A DNA stretch of 41,676 nucleotides from the NCBI RefSeq assembly GCF_016863655.1, contig NZ_BOPH01000155.1, positions 1 to 41,676 on the forward strand, given 5' to 3'. The notes beneath the pieces are model-generated. The model was given only the letters and a program-made list of their open reading frames with translations. It was not told where the DNA came from and ran no database searches. This stretch comes from Virgisporangium ochraceum (GTDB lineage: Bacteria; Actinomycetota; Actinomycetes; Mycobacteriales; Micromonosporaceae). Shown here one piece after another: positions 38,801 to 41,676 of the stretch (its first letter is position 1; each line of letters opens with the position of its first letter). A program made the position numbers and the translations under genes.

Positions 38801-39538
38801 GAACTCGACGACGTCGACTGGGCCGCGTTGCACGGCACGTACGGGTCGGCGGCCGACGTGCCGCATCACCTCGAAGCGCTGCGCTCGACGGACCGCGACG
38901 CGCGCCGCACGGCCCTCGTCGGACTGTCCGACGCCGTGGTCCATCAGGGGACCCGCTGGCAGGTGAGCGCCCACGTGGTGCCGTTCCTCGTGCGGCTGGT
39001 CGACGACCCCACCACCGCCGACCGCGGTGCGTTGACCGCGTTGCTGCGCGACGTGGGCATCGGCCCCCGCGACGACGGCGACCTGCCGTTCGACCCGGAC
39101 GCCGCCTTCGACGGCCCGACGGTGACCGGCGAGCAGGAGGCCCTGGTCATCGAGCGGGTGTACCGCCGCGAGGAGGAAGAGGAGGAACTGACCGACGACT
39201 GGGTCGACCTCGCCGACGCGTGCGCTGAGAAGTGGGACGCCGACGCCTACCGGGCGGCCGCCACCCACGCCGACGCCTACCGCCGCTGGCTGTCCGACCG
39301 CGACCCGGAGGTGGCGTCCCGGGCGGCGGAACTGCTCCACCACGGCTCGTTCCCGGTCCGGCTCACGGCCGCGGTCGCCCTCGCGTACCGCGTCGGCCGG
39401 GGCGTGCCGGACGACGCCCTGACCGTTCTCGTCGAGGCCAGGGAACACGAGGAACTGCCGCCTTTCCCGTGGGGCTGGGACCGGCGCGCACCCCGCCGGT
39501 ACATCGCCCTCGCCCTGCAACGCATCGGACTCGGCTGA
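38798..39538 (+). CDS. HEAT-repeat-like protein, hypothetical
   Basis: A 246-aa helical protein. Helix pairs such as LEALRSTDRDARRTALVGLS, VSAHVVPFLVRLVDDP and LSDRDPEVASRAAELLHHGS fit HEAT-like repeats, with an acidic central run (EEEEEEL). Many actinomycetes carry similar proteins of unknown role, likely protein-protein contacts. GTG start supported by the promoter at 38786. Confidence 0.75.
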   Translation: MELDDVDWAALHGTYGSAADVPHHLEALRSTDRDARRTALVGLSDAVVHQGTRWQVSAHVVPFLVRLVDDPTTADRGALTALLRDVGIGPRDDGDLPFDPDAAFDGPTVTGEQEALVIERVYRREEEEEELTDDWVDLADACAEKWDADAYRAAATHADAYRRWLSDRDPEVASRAAELLHHGSFPVRLTAAVALAYRVGRGVPDDALTVLVEAREHEELPPFPWGWDRRAPRRYIALALQRIGLG

Positions 39539-39548
39539 CGGTCGGTGG

Positions 39549-40343
39549 TCAGCAGTCGAAGGGAACACCGTCGGCGTTGTGGAGGGAGACCACGACGAGG
39601 GAGGTCGGTACCCGGATGCTCTCCCGGCTGCTCACGTCGTAGAACACGGCCGTTCCGGCGGCCTGCCCGAGGTACAGGAGACAGCGCCGCGCGCTGATGT
39701 CGAGGAGCCCGGGCGGCGTCTCGCTGACCCATGCCACCGACGCCGGGACCGCCTGAACCGCCAGCACCGGCAACCGGACCGTGTGGAGCACGTACACGTT
39801 GCGGACGGTCAGGCCGCTCTTAGCCTTCGCGCCCTGGTGCCACGCGAGGGCGGGAAGGCCGGCGAGGACGACGGCGACCGCGGTCGCGGCCGCCCGGACC
39901 GCGATCCGCACGAGCACGGGGCGCAGCGGGCGCGGTGCCGCCCGGCCGCGTGACACCCTCCCGAGCGCCCGCCGGGCGCCGTGGACCGCGATGCCCGCCA
40001 GGAAGAGGACGGCCGTCACGAGCAGCACGAGCTCGATGGCACCGATGAGCTGGCTGGACAGCACCTCCAGGTATCCGTAGCCGACCTCCTCCGGTGTCGC
40101 GCGGAGCTGGAGGTAGAAGAACACGTAGGCGAGGCGGAGCACCCCGTACAGGGCCGCGCCCGCCACACCGAGCAGGGGCACCGCGTACTGGACCGCCCAG
40201 TCGAGGGGCGCCGACGCGGCCGCGGGCGTGCGGGGTCGCGCGTCGCGGCGCGCGAGCCGGGTCGCGGGTGGACCGAGGCGCAGGCGCCGGACGGGCAGCA
40301 GGCTGATCCGCACGAGCGCGTCGACCGGCCGGGGCGGCGCCAC
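39549..40343 (-). CDS. Membrane protein with three helices and external domain
   Basis: A 264-aa protein. GTG 40343 overlaps the upstream lipoprotein stop by one base (TAGTG). An Arg/Pro-rich cytosolic N-terminus is followed by helices around VPLLGVAGAALYGVLRLAYV, LIGAIELVLLVTAVLFLAGI and AVRAAATAVAVVLAGLPAL, then a ~90-residue C-terminal domain (NVYVLHTVRLPVLAVQ, CLLYLGQAAGTAVFYDVSS). No family recognised. Coupled with the lipoprotein gene, so the two probably work together at the cell surface. Confidence 0.78.
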   Translation of the reverse strand: MAPPRPVDALVRISLLPVRRLRLGPPATRLARRDARPRTPAAASAPLDWAVQYAVPLLGVAGAALYGVLRLAYVFFYLQLRATPEEVGYGYLEVLSSQLIGAIELVLLVTAVLFLAGIAVHGARRALGRVSRGRAAPRPLRPVLVRIAVRAAATAVAVVLAGLPALAWHQGAKAKSGLTVRNVYVLHTVRLPVLAVQAVPASVAWVSETPPGLLDISARRCLLYLGQAAGTAVFYDVSSRESIRVPTSLVVVSLHNADGVPFDC

Positions 40344-41380
40344 TACTCGGTCTCGAAGAGGAGACAGAGGCCGCCATCGAAGCGGCATCCGGGGTCGGTG
40401 GTCGACAGGGGGTCGACCCAGATGCCGTAGGGCCCCGGCCTGGCTCCGGCCGGCAGCGTCCACCGCGCGGATCCCTCACCCCGCTCGTTCGTCACCAGCT
40501 CCGGGAGGTCCACCAGGGCCGTGTAGCCGTGTCGTCTTGCCCCCGGACCGTACACCGTGAGATACACGGTCGTTCCGGCGGCGAACCCCGCCACGTCCAC
40601 GATGATCCTTCCCCCGCGGACCGCGAACCGTCCGGCGATGTCGCCCTTCAGGATCGCCCCTGGGCGCCGGGCCGGCGCGACGACGACCGAACCCGACGTC
40701 GTCTTCCGCGTCGACCCGACGGTGCCCGTCGCGGCAAAGGTGTAGCGTCCCGGATCCGGGAAGAGCGTGTCGCTCACGTCCGCCGCCACGCGCCAGAACC
40801 ATCCGTTGTCGTCGTCCTTGTCGGCCGGGAACTGCCGGACGGCTCCGGTGGGGGAGGTCAGCGTGACGACGACCGCGCGGTCGAGGCGGAAGTCGTCGAA
40901 GCACAGCATCGTGTCGTCGAGGCGCTTGAGTCGCACCGTGATTCCGGTGGTACCGGCCCGGTACGGGTCGCAGGCGTTGCCGTTGTTGCTGCCGAAGAAC
41001 CCGTCGATGAAGTCCGGTCGCCGGCGCCGGCCCGACTGGCGCGCACCCGTCCCGCTCGCGGAGATCGAGGCCGAGGGCGGGTGCCCGGCGCCGACCGGAT
41101 CCCGGGAGCCCCTGTCTGCGGGTGCGCCGGCCGGGTCGGCCGGATCAGCCGCGCCGCCCGGATCGACCGGGCCGGCCGGATCGGCGCTTGCCGCCGACGC
41201 GGGCAGGGCCGACGCCGGAACGGGCGACACCGGGGTCGTCAACGGGTTCGCGCCCGGTTGGGGCAGCGGCCCGGTGTCGCCGTCGGAGCAGCCTGTCGCG
41301 GTCGCCATCACGGCGACCAGCCCGAGGCCGACGACCGCCATCCGGCCCGGCCTCCGTCTCCCAACCCTGCGGATGTGCAC
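40343..41380 (-). CDS. Lipoprotein with Pro/Ala-rich linker and two beta domains
   Basis: A 345-aa protein: basic N-terminus, hydrophobic segment, lipobox ATGC at C31, a low-complexity Pro/Ala/Asp linker (about 38-110), then two beta-rich modules (ITVRLKRLDDTMLCFDDF; VVVTLTSPTGAVRQFPAD; then GGRIIVDVAGFAAGTTVYLT, YGPGARRHG, GPYGIWVDPLS). Cys pairs in NACDPYR/MLCFDD and GCRFDGGLC could form disulfides. GAGAGGGA lies 3-4 nt before GTG 41380. It is probably surface-attached; role unknown. Confidence 0.78.
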   Translation of the reverse strand: MHIRRVGRRRPGRMAVVGLGLVAVMATATGCSDGDTGPLPQPGANPLTTPVSPVPASALPASAASADPAGPVDPGGAADPADPAGAPADRGSRDPVGAGHPPSASISASGTGARQSGRRRRPDFIDGFFGSNNGNACDPYRAGTTGITVRLKRLDDTMLCFDDFRLDRAVVVTLTSPTGAVRQFPADKDDDNGWFWRVAADVSDTLFPDPGRYTFAATGTVGSTRKTTSGSVVVAPARRPGAILKGDIAGRFAVRGGRIIVDVAGFAAGTTVYLTVYGPGARRHGYTALVDLPELVTNERGEGSARWTLPAGARPGPYGIWVDPLSTTDPGCRFDGGLCLLFETE

Positions 41381-41535
41381 TGGTCCCTCTCGAGGTGGTG
41401 CGGAGCGGCGGCGGATTCGGTGCCAACCGGAGGGTTAACCGGTCCGTGGCGGAACTGGTGACGGGCGGCGCCTGTCGGCTCGGTTACGGTCAGGGGGCAC
41501 GGGCCGCGGAGTGACAGCTCACCAGCGAGGTTGCG

Positions 41536-41676
41536 ATGAAGCGTGGGATGGTCGTGAAGGCGCTCAGCCGGGTGGGGGCGCGTAAGCCGTTGCAGCGGGT
41601 CGGGCTCGTGGGTGAGCCGACGGTGGCGTTGGCGTCCGATGCGCCGGAGGTGGCGCAGTTGCTGGCCGATGAGGGG
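41536..41676 (+). CDS. Partial gene at right edge, unknown
   Basis: From ATG 41536, 47 codons run to the window edge: KRGMVVKALSRVGARKPL, then VGLVGEPTVALASDAPEV. GAGG lies 7 nt upstream. The start is basic, without a clear signal peptide, and the reading is coding-like, but too little is visible to name a family. Divergent from the lipoprotein gene. Confidence 0.5.
   Translation, partial: MKRGMVVKALSRVGARKPLQRVGLVGEPTVALASDAPEVAQLLADEG

Overview
This window is a very GC-rich, gene-dense chromosomal segment of a filamentous-actinomycete type bacterium. Supporting signs are frequent GTG starts, many 1-4 nt stop/start overlaps, probable leaderless genes, a SARP/AfsR-type regulator, FeoA-FeoB fusion, HxlR, TetR and MarR regulators and an IS3 remnant. 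I cannot name the genus; Pseudonocardiales or Micromonosporales would fit. No tRNA, rRNA, CRISPR array or phage module was seen.

Layout. 1-6.3 kb: a partial PIG-L deacetylase divergent from a MarR regulator; a stand-alone receiver protein; a 300-nt structured intergenic region; two tiny membrane proteins; and a hybrid histidine kinase whose three-helix N-terminus matches the plant/cyanobacterial ethylene-receptor sensor in spacing. A badly decayed S9 prolyl-oligopeptidase pseudogene follows.

6.3-22 kb: one apparent minus-strand operon of 14 genes, read from 21950 to 6256. In order: nucleotidyltransferase, B12-type radical SAM enzyme, a 112-aa precursor-like peptide, radical SAM 2 and helical partner 2, radical SAM 1 and helical partner 1, two GT-B-like proteins, a class III aminotransferase, an unknown 304-aa protein, an ABC exporter (ATPase with an unusual N-terminal domain, plus permease), FeoAB and FeoC. 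I read this as an undescribed, probably RiPP-type, radical-SAM natural product locus with its own export and iron supply. A sugar-phosphate transferase lies just upstream.

22.7-31.4 kb: a leader-less S8 protease paired with an alpha/beta hydrolase; a scar made of a truncated IS3 element abutting a truncated monooxygenase-like gene; a lipoprotein; a decayed LuxR regulator; a TetR/DUF4267 divergent pair with clear palindromic operators; TrmO; an HxlR regulator with an SCP2-like tail; and Ohr divergent from an alpha/beta hydrolase.

31.4-38 kb: a large SARP/NB-ARC/TPR regulator, then a compact four-gene set: a 55-aa peptide with seven cysteines and an ASA|C cleavage-like site, a membrane-anchored CGPC thioredoxin-like protein, an ABC exporter and a 104-aa S26 signal peptidase. 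This looks like a self-contained system for making, oxidising, exporting and cleaving a cysteine-rich peptide. 38-41.7 kb holds ordinary accessory genes: DUF296, VOC and HEAT-like proteins, a membrane protein with a lipoprotein, and a partial gene at the right edge.
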